Assembly (NCBI RefSeq): GCF_028829235.1
Contig: NZ_JAIWJY010000010.1
Location: 87,455 to 151,454, forward strand
Source of the DNA: Tenacibaculum larymnensis
Lineage (GTDB): Bacteria > Bacteroidota > Bacteroidia > Flavobacteriales > Flavobacteriaceae
Reading direction: 5' to 3'
DNA: 64,000 nt
In this document: positions 34,943 through 43,415 of the stretch, in pieces
How the letters are laid out: every line of letters begins with the position of its first letter
Numbering within the stretch: the first letter of the stretch is position 1
The notes under the pieces: generated by a model
Told to the model about the DNA's origin: nothing
Seen by the model: the letters and a program-made list of their open reading frames with translations, nothing else
Database searches by the model: none
Translations under genes and position numbers: made by a program

Positions 34943-36559
34943 TTAAGATTTTTGTTTTTTCGAATCTATTAATCTTTTTACAGTTTCCTGGTATTCTTCC
35001 TTTTCTTTTTGGTTTAAGCGTTTAAGGTATTCCTTATAATCTTCCCTTAATCCTTTAAAAAGAGAGTAACACATTAATAACAAAAGTAAGGTAAAAGGAA
35101 GACCTGTAGCAATAGAAGCTGTTTGGAGAGCTTTTAAACCTCCGCCTAATAATAATACAGCGGCTACAGCACCTTCTGCAAGAGCCCAAAATATTCTTTG
35201 ACCTACAGGAGCGTCAATTTTACCACCAGAAGTTAAACTGTCAACTACCAAAGAACCAGAATCTGATGAGGTAACAAAGAAACTAGCAATAAGTATAATA
35301 GCGATAATATTTAAAGCCATTGAAAATGGGAAGTCTTCTAAAAACACAAAAAGAGCGGTAGCAACATTATCATTCACCCCCTCTGCAATAGTAGGGTCTC
35401 CTCCTAAAATTTCATGTAACGAAGTTGCTCCAAAAGCCGTAATCCAAAATAAGGTAATTAATGTAGGAACAATCAATACTCCAAGAATAAATTCTCTAAT
35501 AGTTCTTCCTTTAGATACACGAGCTATAAACATACCTACGAAAGGAGACCAAGCAATCCACCATCCCCAGTAAAAAATAGTCCATGAGTTTTGCCATTCC
35601 GTTCCAGTATAGGCTTCAGCCCATGTAGAAAGGTTAATTAAGTCGTTTGCATAACTACCAGTGTTTTGTACAAATGATTTTAAGATGAAAATAGTAGGAC
35701 CTAAAATTACTACAGCAAGTAATAAAAGTACAGCGATACGCATATTCATTTCACTTAAAAACTTTACTCCTTTGTCAACTCCTGAAACTACTGAAATGGT
35801 GGCTATTAATGTAATTCCGACAATTAGCCATATTTGTAATGAAATACCTGAATCTAAACCAAAAACATGCTCTAAACCAGCAGCAACTTGTTTAACACCT
35901 AGTCCAAGAGAAGTTGCTAGTCCAAAAACAGTAGCCAAAACAGCAAAAATATCTATAACATCACCAATTCTACCATAAATTCTATCTCCTAAGAAAGGGT
36001 AGAATACAGAGCGAATTGTTAATGGAAGTCCTCTAGAGTATGTAAAATAAGCTAAAGACAAACCAACCAAAGCATAAATTCCCCAAGCATGTAGCCCCCA
36101 GTGTAAAAAAGTAACATTCATGGCTTCTTTAGCAGCAGCAGCGGTATTAGGGTCAGCTAGAGGAGGTGAAGATAAATGATAAACAGGTTCAGCAATACTC
36201 CAAAAAAGTAACCCAATACCCATACCAGCACTAAAGAGCATAGAAAACCAAGAGGTAGTTGAAAATTCAGGTTTTGCTTTAGCCCCACCAATACGTAAAG
36301 TTCCATATTTACTAAAAGCTAAATAAAGCATAAAGGCAACAAAGATGTTAACGGCTAAGATAAATAACCAGCCAGTTTTGTTGGCTATAAAACTCTGCGC
36401 TGTATCAAAATATGATTGGGCTCTTTCTTTAAAAAGTAAAGTTAAAGCTACACTTAGTATTATTACTATAGAAGAAGTAAAGAATACAGGACCGTTAACC
36501 TCGAGTCCAAAGATTGATTTCCGCTCGTCACTTCTAATTATTTTTTTTGCTTTTTTCAT
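34943..36559 (-). CDS. BCCT family osmoprotectant/betaine transporter
   Basis: This 538-residue protein has about 12 membrane segments and the BCCT signature WTIFYWGWWIAWSPFVGMFIA, with the aromatic betaine box. BCCT carriers import choline, glycine betaine or carnitine with sodium or protons. It is downstream (20 bp) of a beta-barrel protein gene and upstream of a Usp gene, one operon on the minus strand. The substrate is not determined from sequence. Confidence 0.95.
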   Translation of the reverse strand: MKKAKKIIRSDERKSIFGLEVNGPVFFTSSIVIILSVALTLLFKERAQSYFDTAQSFIANKTGWLFILAVNIFVAFMLYLAFSKYGTLRIGGAKAKPEFSTTSWFSMLFSAGMGIGLLFWSIAEPVYHLSSPPLADPNTAAAAKEAMNVTFLHWGLHAWGIYALVGLSLAYFTYSRGLPLTIRSVFYPFLGDRIYGRIGDVIDIFAVLATVFGLATSLGLGVKQVAAGLEHVFGLDSGISLQIWLIVGITLIATISVVSGVDKGVKFLSEMNMRIAVLLLLAVVILGPTIFILKSFVQNTGSYANDLINLSTWAEAYTGTEWQNSWTIFYWGWWIAWSPFVGMFIARVSKGRTIREFILGVLIVPTLITLFWITAFGATSLHEILGGDPTIAEGVNDNVATALFVFLEDFPFSMALNIIAIILIASFFVTSSDSGSLVVDSLTSGGKIDAPVGQRIFWALAEGAVAAVLLLGGGLKALQTASIATGLPFTLLLLLMCYSLFKGLREDYKEYLKRLNQKEKEEYQETVKRLIDSKKQKS

Positions 36560-36578
36560 GTGTTAATGTTTTATGCTA

Positions 36579-37736
36579 TTAAAAATAGTATCCGATATTT
36601 ATGTTAAATCTCATGTCCCAATCAGCATTAGGTGTTCCGTTTGCTAAAGCATTTGTCCATACTGGTCCTAACCAAGGATGATCTTTTCCTGCTGCAAAAT
36701 CTATATAAGTATAAACATTACCAGCAGTTACTAAGAAACCAAATACATTCATTAAACTGTCTTCAAAATCTACAGCTGCTTTATCCATGTAACCAAAGTC
36801 GTTATAAACTTGTATACTAGAAATAGGTTTCCATTTTACAGGGAAGGTATAAGCAGCGCCTAAAGTATATGTTGTTGCTTCTGTTGCAGTAAGGTAAGGA
36901 GCTCCATAAGCAGTTAAGGCTATAAGATCGTTATAAGTAGTATTCTTTGTATTGTATTTGTAGGTAGATACTTGTGCTTTAGCATCAAAGTTTTTTGCGT
37001 TTAGTTGATAGTGTAAGGCAAAAGCATGATGGCTAGATGTATCTTCAGTATCTAAATTATAAAGACCTCCATATTGTACAGAAAATCCTATTTTATGTTG
37101 AATACTTTTGTTACCGAAGTGATAATTTACCTTACCATTTAGTTGGTTTGTTTCCTTGTATCTTAAATCTAGATTCCCATCCCCATCAATGTCTATTGAT
37201 GCAACATCGTATGAGTATCGGCTATCAGAAACATCAGAGTTGCTTCCAAAATTAAGTTCTTCAGCATTTTTAAAAAAAGCTAAGGCGTATTCCCATTTTT
37301 TTCCTTTATGGGTAAACTTTACCCCCATATCATGGTCATCTTCTAGTCCTAGGTAATAATTAATACCAAAAAACCAACTATGAGAATTGTATTGAGTAAT
37401 ACCAAAAGGCACTTGTGTTAATCCTAATTGAATGTTGTCTTTTTCGTTAAAGTCATACCCTAACCAGCCTTGTTTAAGCATGCCACCTCCAAAACTTTGT
37501 GAGTAAAAGCGATATTCAGCATTTAGCTTTATTCCTTTGTATTTTGCTTTAGCATTAATTCTAAAGACGTCGAAACCGAAATCGCCTCCACGTTTTTTTT
37601 GACCGTCTTTCCAAGAAGATAGGTTGTAGTTAAATCGAAGTGCTCCGCCAATTTTAACCTCAGGCTTTTCTTGTGAAAACATAACTGTAACAAAAGAAAA
37701 AGCAACTAAGACTAGGCTTTTTTTTGTGAAATTCAT
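36579..37736 (-). CDS. Outer-membrane beta-barrel protein (porin-like)
   Basis: This 385-residue protein has a signal peptide (residues 1-21, ending FSQ) and a beta-strand pattern with many aromatic residues and a C-terminal aromatic (NINIGYYF), typical of outer-membrane barrels. It begins EVKIGGALRFNYNLSSW. It is the first gene of the unit with the BCCT transporter and may pass the osmolyte through the outer membrane. A promoter lies about 200 bp upstream of its start. Confidence 0.82.
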   Translation of the reverse strand: MNFTKKSLVLVAFSFVTVMFSQEKPEVKIGGALRFNYNLSSWKDGQKKRGGDFGFDVFRINAKAKYKGIKLNAEYRFYSQSFGGGMLKQGWLGYDFNEKDNIQLGLTQVPFGITQYNSHSWFFGINYYLGLEDDHDMGVKFTHKGKKWEYALAFFKNAEELNFGSNSDVSDSRYSYDVASIDIDGDGNLDLRYKETNQLNGKVNYHFGNKSIQHKIGFSVQYGGLYNLDTEDTSSHHAFALHYQLNAKNFDAKAQVSTYKYNTKNTTYNDLIALTAYGAPYLTATEATTYTLGAAYTFPVKWKPISSIQVYNDFGYMDKAAVDFEDSLMNVFGFLVTAGNVYTYIDFAAGKDHPWLGPVWTNALANGTPNADWDMRFNINIGYYF

Positions 37737-37942
37737 TGTTGATATTAATAAGTGTGAAGAAAGTGTACTCGTAAAAGCACATTTTCAAGTGAAAGGATAA
37801 GAGAAAACTCTTTCTAGCTTAAAAAAATGGTAATTATTTTGAAGGAGGAATGAATTTATCTGATTGATTCCTAAAAACTAAAAAGTTAAAACTGAATACT
37901 CGTTTATTCTTTTTGTCTTTGAGTTTTTTTATCATAAGACTG

Positions 37943-37972
37943 CAAAGTTACTGATTAAAATGGGGTTTTCAA
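37943..37972 (-). promoter_or_regulatory. Promoter of the barrel-BCCT-Usp operon with a long leader
   Basis: On the minus strand, TTG (37970-37972), a 19-bp gap and TAACTTTG (37943-37950) match the Bacteroidota consensus. The ATG of the barrel protein is at 37736, so the transcript would carry a leader of about 200 nt. The 363 bp between the barrel gene and hsp20 (37737-38099) hold nothing else I can name apart from this promoter and the hsp20 terminator. Confidence 0.55.
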
Positions 37973-38057
37973 AAAAAGAGAGTATTGGAGTGTTAAAATT
38001 TTTAACTAAAATAAGAATTAGTGGTTCTCATACTTAATCCTATTTTTAGAATATGAT

Positions 38058-38097
38058 AAAAAAACAAAAGTAGTATTAATACTACTTTTGTTTTTTT
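38058..38097 (-). terminator. Palindromic terminator downstream of hsp20
   Basis: A perfect 40-bp palindrome (20-bp arms) with seven-base A and T ends lies 2 bp beyond the hsp20 stop codon. Confidence 0.92.
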
Positions 38098-38099
38098 TT

Positions 38100-38552
38100 T
38101 TATTGGATTTCAATAATTTTTTTAGGTTTTTGCTTTGTTCCTTCTTTTTTATGAAGGTTTAGTTTTAAAATACCATTTTCGTAACTAGCCTTAATATCTT
38201 GATCTGTGTTGATAGATTCAGGTAAGCTTAAAGATCTTTTAAATGAATTGTAACTAAACTCTTTACGTGTAAAGTCTTCTTCTTTTTCTTCAACCTCATG
38301 TTTTTTCTCTCCGCAAACGTTAAGTACATTGTTATCAATAGTTATTTCAAAGTCTTTTTTTGAAAATCCTGGAGCGGCAAACTCGATTTCGAAGTTGTCA
38401 TCCTGTTCCTTAACATTCATAGCGGGCATTAAACTATCTTCTTCAAAGAAGTTAGTGTTAAAAAAATCATCAATGTCTAGAAAGTTTCTTAAACCTCCGT
38501 TAGTCCATAAAGGTAACCCTCTTCTTTTTTCGTTAAATTTAATAAGTGACAT
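38100..38552 (-). CDS. Hsp20/alpha-crystallin small heat-shock protein
   Basis: This 150-residue protein has the alpha-crystallin domain (about residues 45-140), the end-of-domain motif ENGILKLNLHKKE, and a C-terminal I-x-I type motif (KKIIEIQ). It holds unfolded proteins. The ATG at 38552 is chosen over an upstream TTG at 38588, because a -7-like box covers 38589-38596. A CRP/FNR-type operator lies upstream. Small heat-shock protein genes in low-oxygen regulons are known from mycobacteria (hspX). Confidence 0.93.
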   Translation of the reverse strand: MSLIKFNEKRRGLPLWTNGGLRNFLDIDDFFNTNFFEEDSLMPAMNVKEQDDNFEIEFAAPGFSKKDFEITIDNNVLNVCGEKKHEVEEKEEDFTRKEFSYNSFKRSLSLPESINTDQDIKASYENGILKLNLHKKEGTKQKPKKIIEIQ

Positions 38553-38588
38553 AATCGTTAATTTTTGTGTTAAACTTAATTTGGACAA

Positions 38589-38630
38589 CTAAATTACGTA
38601 TCAAATGTTTTTTTAAAATGATAATTGTCA
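38589..38630 (-). promoter_or_regulatory. CRP/FNR-type operator and -7 box for hsp20
   Basis: TGATAATTGTCA (38619-38630) lies upstream of hsp20. On the minus strand the -7-like box TAATTTAG (38589-38596) follows after 22 bp, one less than at the other sites. The box has 5 of the 6 consensus positions. Confidence 0.58.
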
Positions 38631-38678
38631 GTTTGTTATGTGTGTTAAGAGGTGGTTTGTTAGTGTAGGATGTGCTTT

Positions 38679-39515
38679 TTAACTAGGAATAACTAAAAGA
38701 GGAATGTTTAAATGAAACCCTATCTGGTTAATTTTTGATTTGAAAAATAAATTTTCAAAAAATGAATGCTTATTATTAATCATTACCAATAAGTTTACGC
38801 GTGTTTTTAATTGGAAGTTTTCAATGGCTCCTGTTACACTTTGATTTTTTATGTCATGAAAAAGGAGAGCTATATGCTCAAAAAAAGGTTCTAGCATTTT
38901 GCGATTTCGTTCTTGTTCTTCTGATAAATTACTTTCATATCTTACGTTTAAGATATTAACTCTAGAATGATATATAGAAGCAATATTTACTATAGGTTGT
39001 ATGTGTTTTTCTTGAAAATTAATTTCATAATCTGAAGGGAATAATATTTCATGAGGAGTTTCGAAAGAGAACTCACTAGGGATTGCTAGTACAGGGCATT
39101 TAGCGTTTTTTAAAACATGTATTGTGTTAGAACCAAACAAAACCTCCTTGACCCCAGAGGCACCTTTAGTCCCCATAACAATCATATCTATTGTATTATC
39201 ACTACTAAGCTCATTAACTTCTAAGGGAAGTGTGTTAAATGCTGAAGAGGATAAAAAATGATGTTTAGGGTTATTAAATTGATTTTGAATTCTTTTTAAA
39301 ACTTCTTTGAGTTTAGTTTCGGATACTTTTTTCATGGTATCAACTAACTTATACTGAGATGAGCTTACAGTTGTATAGTCGTATTGAAAAATAATTGGAG
39401 TATATGTGTTTAATAAATGAAAAGTACAGGTTTCGTCCTTAAATAATTGTAAGGAATATACTATGGCATTCCACGCATTTTCTGAAAAATCTGTAGGAAT
39501 TAATATTTTTTTCAT
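38679..39515 (-). CDS. Universal stress protein, tandem UspA domains
   Basis: This 278-residue protein starts MKKILIPTDFSENAWNAI and has the complete nucleotide loop GTKGASGVKEVLFGSN (G2xG9xGS) in its first half, so ATP binding is likely. The second half is degenerate. It has its own operator-promoter at 39540-39582. Together with the Usp genes at 30060 and 41426 it forms a subfamily starting K-x-I-L-x-x-T-D-F-S-E. Confidence 0.94.
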   Translation of the reverse strand: MKKILIPTDFSENAWNAIVYSLQLFKDETCTFHLLNTYTPIIFQYDYTTVSSSQYKLVDTMKKVSETKLKEVLKRIQNQFNNPKHHFLSSSAFNTLPLEVNELSSDNTIDMIVMGTKGASGVKEVLFGSNTIHVLKNAKCPVLAIPSEFSFETPHEILFPSDYEINFQEKHIQPIVNIASIYHSRVNILNVRYESNLSEEQERNRKMLEPFFEHIALLFHDIKNQSVTGAIENFQLKTRVNLLVMINNKHSFFENLFFKSKINQIGFHLNIPLLVIPS

Positions 39516-39539
39516 GACATCATTTTTAAGTTATTTTAC

Positions 39540-39582
39540 TAAAAATATATCATAAAATGAATGTAGGCAATGATATATATCA
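39540..39582 (-). promoter_or_regulatory. CRP/FNR-type operator and -7 box for the 38679 Usp gene
   Basis: TGATATATATCA (39571-39582) is a perfect palindrome. On the minus strand the -7 box TATTTTTA (39540-39547) follows after exactly 23 bp, 24 bp before the start codon at 39515. The site is only 11 bp from the end of nrdJ, so it serves the Usp gene. Confidence 0.7.
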
Positions 39583-39593
39583 GATTAACTACA

Positions 39594-41306
39594 CTAACAG
39601 TTTTTACTGGTGTTTAAATTACATTTTTGTAATACTTGATTGCTCTTAGATCCGTACCGATAAATGGTAATACCTTTAAGTTCATATTCCCAAGCTGTTT
39701 TATAAATTTTTGAAATCTCATTAACAGTAGTTTGTTCAGGTAAATTAATAGTTTTAGATACAGCATTATCGGTGTGTTCTTGAAATTTTTTTTGATGTTT
39801 TAAATGGTATTGCCAAGGAATATCTAAGCTAGTTTGAAAAATAGCTTTAATTTGTAGAGGAATTGTGTCTGTATTTTGAATACTTCCATTGTTTAAAACT
39901 TCATTTTTTAGTTCATTGTTCCAAAGCCCTGATTTTTTCATTTTTTGAATAAATAGCTCGTTTATTTCAATTTGAGTTTGATTATCAAGAATACCAACTC
40001 TTTTGTATGCCAAAGCAAATAAAGGTTCAATAGAGTACGATGTATTAGCAATTACAGAAATAGTGCCAGTTGGAGCAATGCTATTACAGGTAGCATTTCT
40101 TAAGGGAATGTTGCTAAAAGTACTTTTACTCCAATTAGGGAATACACCTTTTTCTTTCGCTAAATTTTCAGAAGCTTGGTAGCTTTCCTTCTTAATGAAG
40201 AGCATAAGTGAATCTGCTAAATTTAATGCTTTTTCTGAAGCATAAGGAATTTCTAGTAAAATTAAGAGTTCAGCCCATCCCATGATGCCTAAGCCAATTT
40301 TTCTATTGTTTTTTACAATAGATTCAATTTCAGGGAGTAAATAATAATTAGTTGTAATAACATTGTCTAGAAAACGAATGGCAAGTTGAATGGTTTTTGA
40401 TAAACTATTCCAATCTAAAGTGTAATAACTATTTTTTTTAATAACCATTTTAGAAAGGTTAATAGAACCTAAATTGCAACTTTCAAAACTTAATAAAGGT
40501 ACTTCACCGCAGGGGTTAGTAGCTTCTATACGTCCAATAGATGGAGTTGGGTTATGTTTATTTATTGTGTCTAAAAAAATGATTCCAGGGTCTCCTGTTT
40601 TCCAAGCTTCTTTTATAATAAGATTCCAAAGAAACTGTGTAGGTACTGTTTTGGTAACTTTGTTTGTTCTAGGGTTAATTAATTCCCAACTTTGATTGTT
40701 CTTTAGAGCATGCATAAAAGCATCAGTAACTCCTACTGAAATATTAAAGTTTTCAATTGCTTTTTTTGAAGACTTTGATGTTATGAATTTTTCAATATCA
40801 GGATGATTAATATTAAGAATCCCCATATTAGCTCCTCTTCGTTTCCCTCCTTGTTTTACATATTCTGTAGCGGTGTCGTACATTTTTATAAAAGCGATAG
40901 GACCTGAAGAGGTTCCATTATTAGAGCTTACTAAATCTTTTTTAGGACGCAGTTTAGAGAAGTTAAAGCCTGTTCCACCACCACTTTGATGGATTAAAGC
41001 AGCATTTTTTAAAGTAGTAAAAATACTATCTAAGTTATCTTCAATAGGTAAGACAAAACAGGCACTTAATTGTCCTTGTTTAGTTCCGGCATTCATAAGT
41101 GTTGGAGAATTGGGTAGAAACTTTAAGCTTTTTAGAAGATGATAAAATTGCTTTCTGTAAAAAGTACTTTTTTTTTCACAACTTGAAATACATTGTGCTA
41201 CCCGCATAAACATTTCATCAGGAGTTTCTATTAACTCTCCTTTTTTGTTTCTTAAAAGATAACGACTTTTAAGGATTTGAATAGCATTTTTTGTAAGTGC
41301 ATCCAT
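39594..41306 (-). CDS. nrdJ: Adenosylcobalamin-dependent (class II) ribonucleotide reductase
   Basis: This 570-residue protein makes deoxynucleotides without oxygen, using adenosylcobalamin as the radical source. Motifs: SPTLMNAGT, LSACFVLP (redox Cys), IHQSGGGTGFNFSKLRP, TNPCGEVPLL (active-site N-C-E) and ESCNLGSINLS. No ATP-cone is present; an ATP-cone is instead encoded in the 31329 gene. The protein is shorter than most NrdJ (often 700 or more residues), with a short Cys-bearing tail. A CRP/FNR-type operator lies upstream. Confidence 0.93.
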   Translation of the reverse strand: MDALTKNAIQILKSRYLLRNKKGELIETPDEMFMRVAQCISSCEKKSTFYRKQFYHLLKSLKFLPNSPTLMNAGTKQGQLSACFVLPIEDNLDSIFTTLKNAALIHQSGGGTGFNFSKLRPKKDLVSSNNGTSSGPIAFIKMYDTATEYVKQGGKRRGANMGILNINHPDIEKFITSKSSKKAIENFNISVGVTDAFMHALKNNQSWELINPRTNKVTKTVPTQFLWNLIIKEAWKTGDPGIIFLDTINKHNPTPSIGRIEATNPCGEVPLLSFESCNLGSINLSKMVIKKNSYYTLDWNSLSKTIQLAIRFLDNVITTNYYLLPEIESIVKNNRKIGLGIMGWAELLILLEIPYASEKALNLADSLMLFIKKESYQASENLAKEKGVFPNWSKSTFSNIPLRNATCNSIAPTGTISVIANTSYSIEPLFALAYKRVGILDNQTQIEINELFIQKMKKSGLWNNELKNEVLNNGSIQNTDTIPLQIKAIFQTSLDIPWQYHLKHQKKFQEHTDNAVSKTINLPEQTTVNEISKIYKTAWEYELKGITIYRYGSKSNQVLQKCNLNTSKNC

Positions 41307-41335
41307 GTAAAAGTTTACTTTTAATACTAGGTAGC

Positions 41336-41378
41336 TAAAGATATTTATTTTATGTAGTATAAAGAATGATAAATATCA
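41336..41378 (-). promoter_or_regulatory. CRP/FNR-type operator and -7 box for nrdJ
   Basis: TGATAAATATCA (41367-41378) precedes, on the minus strand and after exactly 23 bp, the -7 box TATCTTTA (41336-41343). The predicted leader is only about 25 nt, so no cobalamin riboswitch can be present. Confidence 0.72.
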
Positions 41379-41425
41379 GTTCAAATAATAGTGTTTTTCT
41401 AGTTTTTTAAGTGTTTAACTTTTGT

Positions 41426-42274
41426 TTATTCTTCGTGAAGAACAAGAAAAGGAATATTAGTATGGTAACTAATATGTTCTGTTTTAGAATGAAATAGAAT
41501 TTGTTGGAAATAGTTTAAATTCTTTGCTACCATTGCAATAAGGTTTGTATTTCTGCTCTCAACAAAACACTGTATTCCTTTTTCTACCTTTGTATTGGTT
41601 AAATAATGATATGTGTAATTGAAACCATAAAAAAAATCACTTATAAGGTCTTTATGTGTTTTTTGATCTGTATTTAATTGTTCTTCTTTTTGACCGATAT
41701 GTAAGATTCGTAAGGAAGAGTTGTTGTTCTTTAGAATATCTAAAATAGGCTGTAAAACACTTATTTCATAAGAAATAGCAAAATCTGTTGGAAAGGCAAT
41801 TTCTTTTAATCCTGAATATGTTGCGTTTTTAGGAATTATTAGCGTAGAACATTTTACTTTAGTAATAACATCGCCTGTATTACTTCCAACAATATATTCT
41901 TTTAAAACAGAAGCTCCTTGAGCTCCCATAATTATTAAATCTATTTTTTTTTCTAAAACATGTTTGCGAACAGATTCTACAAAAAAACCGTAGTTGGTAA
42001 GTGTATAAAACTTATGGTTTTTATTATGAAATAGCTCTCTGGAAATTCGTTTTAATATTTCTTTTAAGCGTTTTTTTGTTGGTCTTGTATATAATTCCTC
42101 TATGTCATTTTGTTTGGATAAAGGTAGGATGTTGTCTTTTTGAAAGTCAAGAATGTTGTTGTTAACATGTAGTATGTAAAAACTACAGTTTCTTTCAGCA
42201 AAAAAACTAATTCCGTATTTTAATGCATTCCATGAGTTTTCGGAAAAATCTGTTAGAAATAAGATATTTTTCAT
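41426..42274 (-). CDS. Universal stress protein, tandem UspA domains
   Basis: This 282-residue protein begins MKNILFLTDFSENSWNALK and has the full loop GAQGASVLKEYIVGSN (G2xG9xGS) in its first domain. The second domain lacks the loop. It lies between nrdJ and the response regulator, with its own operator and a perfect -7 box. It is probably an ATP-binding stress protein of the cytoplasm. Confidence 0.94.
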   Translation of the reverse strand: MKNILFLTDFSENSWNALKYGISFFAERNCSFYILHVNNNILDFQKDNILPLSKQNDIEELYTRPTKKRLKEILKRISRELFHNKNHKFYTLTNYGFFVESVRKHVLEKKIDLIIMGAQGASVLKEYIVGSNTGDVITKVKCSTLIIPKNATYSGLKEIAFPTDFAISYEISVLQPILDILKNNNSSLRILHIGQKEEQLNTDQKTHKDLISDFFYGFNYTYHYLTNTKVEKGIQCFVESRNTNLIAMVAKNLNYFQQILFHSKTEHISYHTNIPFLVLHEE

Positions 42275-42296
42275 TTTAAACCTCTCTTAGCCTAAA

Positions 42297-42339
42297 CAAA
42301 CCTAAAAGGAAAAATACTCATAGGAAATGATATTGGTCA
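42297..42339 (-). promoter_or_regulatory. CRP/FNR-type operator and -7 box for the 41426 Usp gene
   Basis: TGATATTGGTCA (42328-42339), extended to ATGA/TCAT, is followed on the minus strand after exactly 23 bp by the perfect -7 box TAGGTTTG (42297-42304). Confidence 0.75.
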
Positions 42340-42353
42340 TAACTGTGTAGAGG

Positions 42354-43415
42354 TTAAAAAGATTTTAAAATATGTTGGAGCTTTTGTAGATCTATAATTT
42401 TAATGTTTCGTCCTTCAATTTTAATTATACCTTGTTTTTTAAAGTTTGACATTGCTCTAATTAAGGTTTCGGTAGCGATTCCAGCAACACTGGCTAAGTC
42501 GCTTCGAGAAATGTTTATAGGATCTTCTGTTTTGTTGTTTAGTTTTTCAGCAAATTTAAGAATAGTTAAAGCGGTTTTTTTTTGCACAGAGCTATATGCC
42601 ATTTGTAATAATTGACTTTTCATTCCTTTAAGATCATTTGTTAAAAGTTCCATGAGTTCTAAAGTAACTTTATGATTTTTATTTAGAATATCTTTAAGTT
42701 TACTTTTAGTGAGGCCTATTATTTGGGTGTCTTTTATAGCTGTTGCTGTTTCTTGATATGGAATATTATGAGTAAAAGAAGTGTAACCGAATAAGTCATT
42801 TTCTTTGTAAAGCGCCATAGTTAGCTCTTTACCTCGTTCATCAAACTTATAAGATTTGACAACCCCTTTTATAACTAAAAAAATTAAGTTTGAATTATCT
42901 CCTTCTCTGTAAATAATGTCGTCTTGTTTATAATTAAAGGTAGTGCCATTGTTTTTTAAAAAAAACTTTAAATCATTTAAGTTTTGTATTTCTTCTTTAT
43001 TACATATTACACCCCCCTTAAGTACTTTTCTTTTGTCTTTTAATATTGCAGCTTTTGCTATACGACTTTCTATTGTGTTTATAAGCTCGTCTTCATTAAA
43101 AGGTTTAGTAAGATAGTCGTCAGCTCCCATATTCATGCCCTTTCTTATGTCTTGTCGTTCTGTTTTTGCAGATAAAAAAACAAAAGGAATATATTTAGTA
43201 TTGCTTTGTTTTGCTAGCTCTTGAAGTACACTATAACCATCTACTTCTGGCATTAAAATATCACAAATAATTATATCAGGAAGTGTTTCAATTGCTTTGT
43301 CTATACCAGTTTTTCCGTTAGAAGCTGTAATTACCTCATAGTTTGAGAGCTTTAGTAACTCAGAGGTGTTTTCTCTTAAAATAGCATCATCTTCTATTAG
43401 TAAGACTTTTTTCAT
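42354..43415 (-). CDS. Response regulator with CRP/FNR-type effector half
   Basis: This 353-residue protein has an N-terminal receiver domain (residues 1-120: acidic pair D9-D10, phosphoacceptor Asp near 52 in IIICDILMPEVDG, Lys in LTKPF), a cyclic-nucleotide-binding fold (about 150-270) and a Crp-type winged helix (about 275-350). The recognition helix reads GIATETLIRAM: the Glu and Arg that contact the TGA half site in CRP and FNR are kept. It has no Cys cluster for an iron-sulfur centre, so oxygen would be sensed by the partner kinase. It overlaps the kinase by 4 bp (ATGA). Confidence 0.92.
   Translation of the reverse strand: MKKVLLIEDDAILRENTSELLKLSNYEVITASNGKTGIDKAIETLPDIIICDILMPEVDGYSVLQELAKQSNTKYIPFVFLSAKTERQDIRKGMNMGADDYLTKPFNEDELINTIESRIAKAAILKDKRKVLKGGVICNKEEIQNLNDLKFFLKNNGTTFNYKQDDIIYREGDNSNLIFLVIKGVVKSYKFDERGKELTMALYKENDLFGYTSFTHNIPYQETATAIKDTQIIGLTKSKLKDILNKNHKVTLELMELLTNDLKGMKSQLLQMAYSSVQKKTALTILKFAEKLNNKTEDPINISRSDLASVAGIATETLIRAMSNFKKQGIIKIEGRNIKIIDLQKLQHILKSF

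Noticed and set aside
37737..37860. A CRP/FNR-type operator before the barrel-BCCT-Usp operon
   Set aside because: No TGA-N6-TCA palindrome was found; that operon has an ordinary promoter further upstream.
41307..41366. Cobalamin riboswitch before the B12-dependent nrdJ
   Set aside because: The predicted leader is about 25 nt and the rest of the gap is the operator; there is no room for the aptamer.
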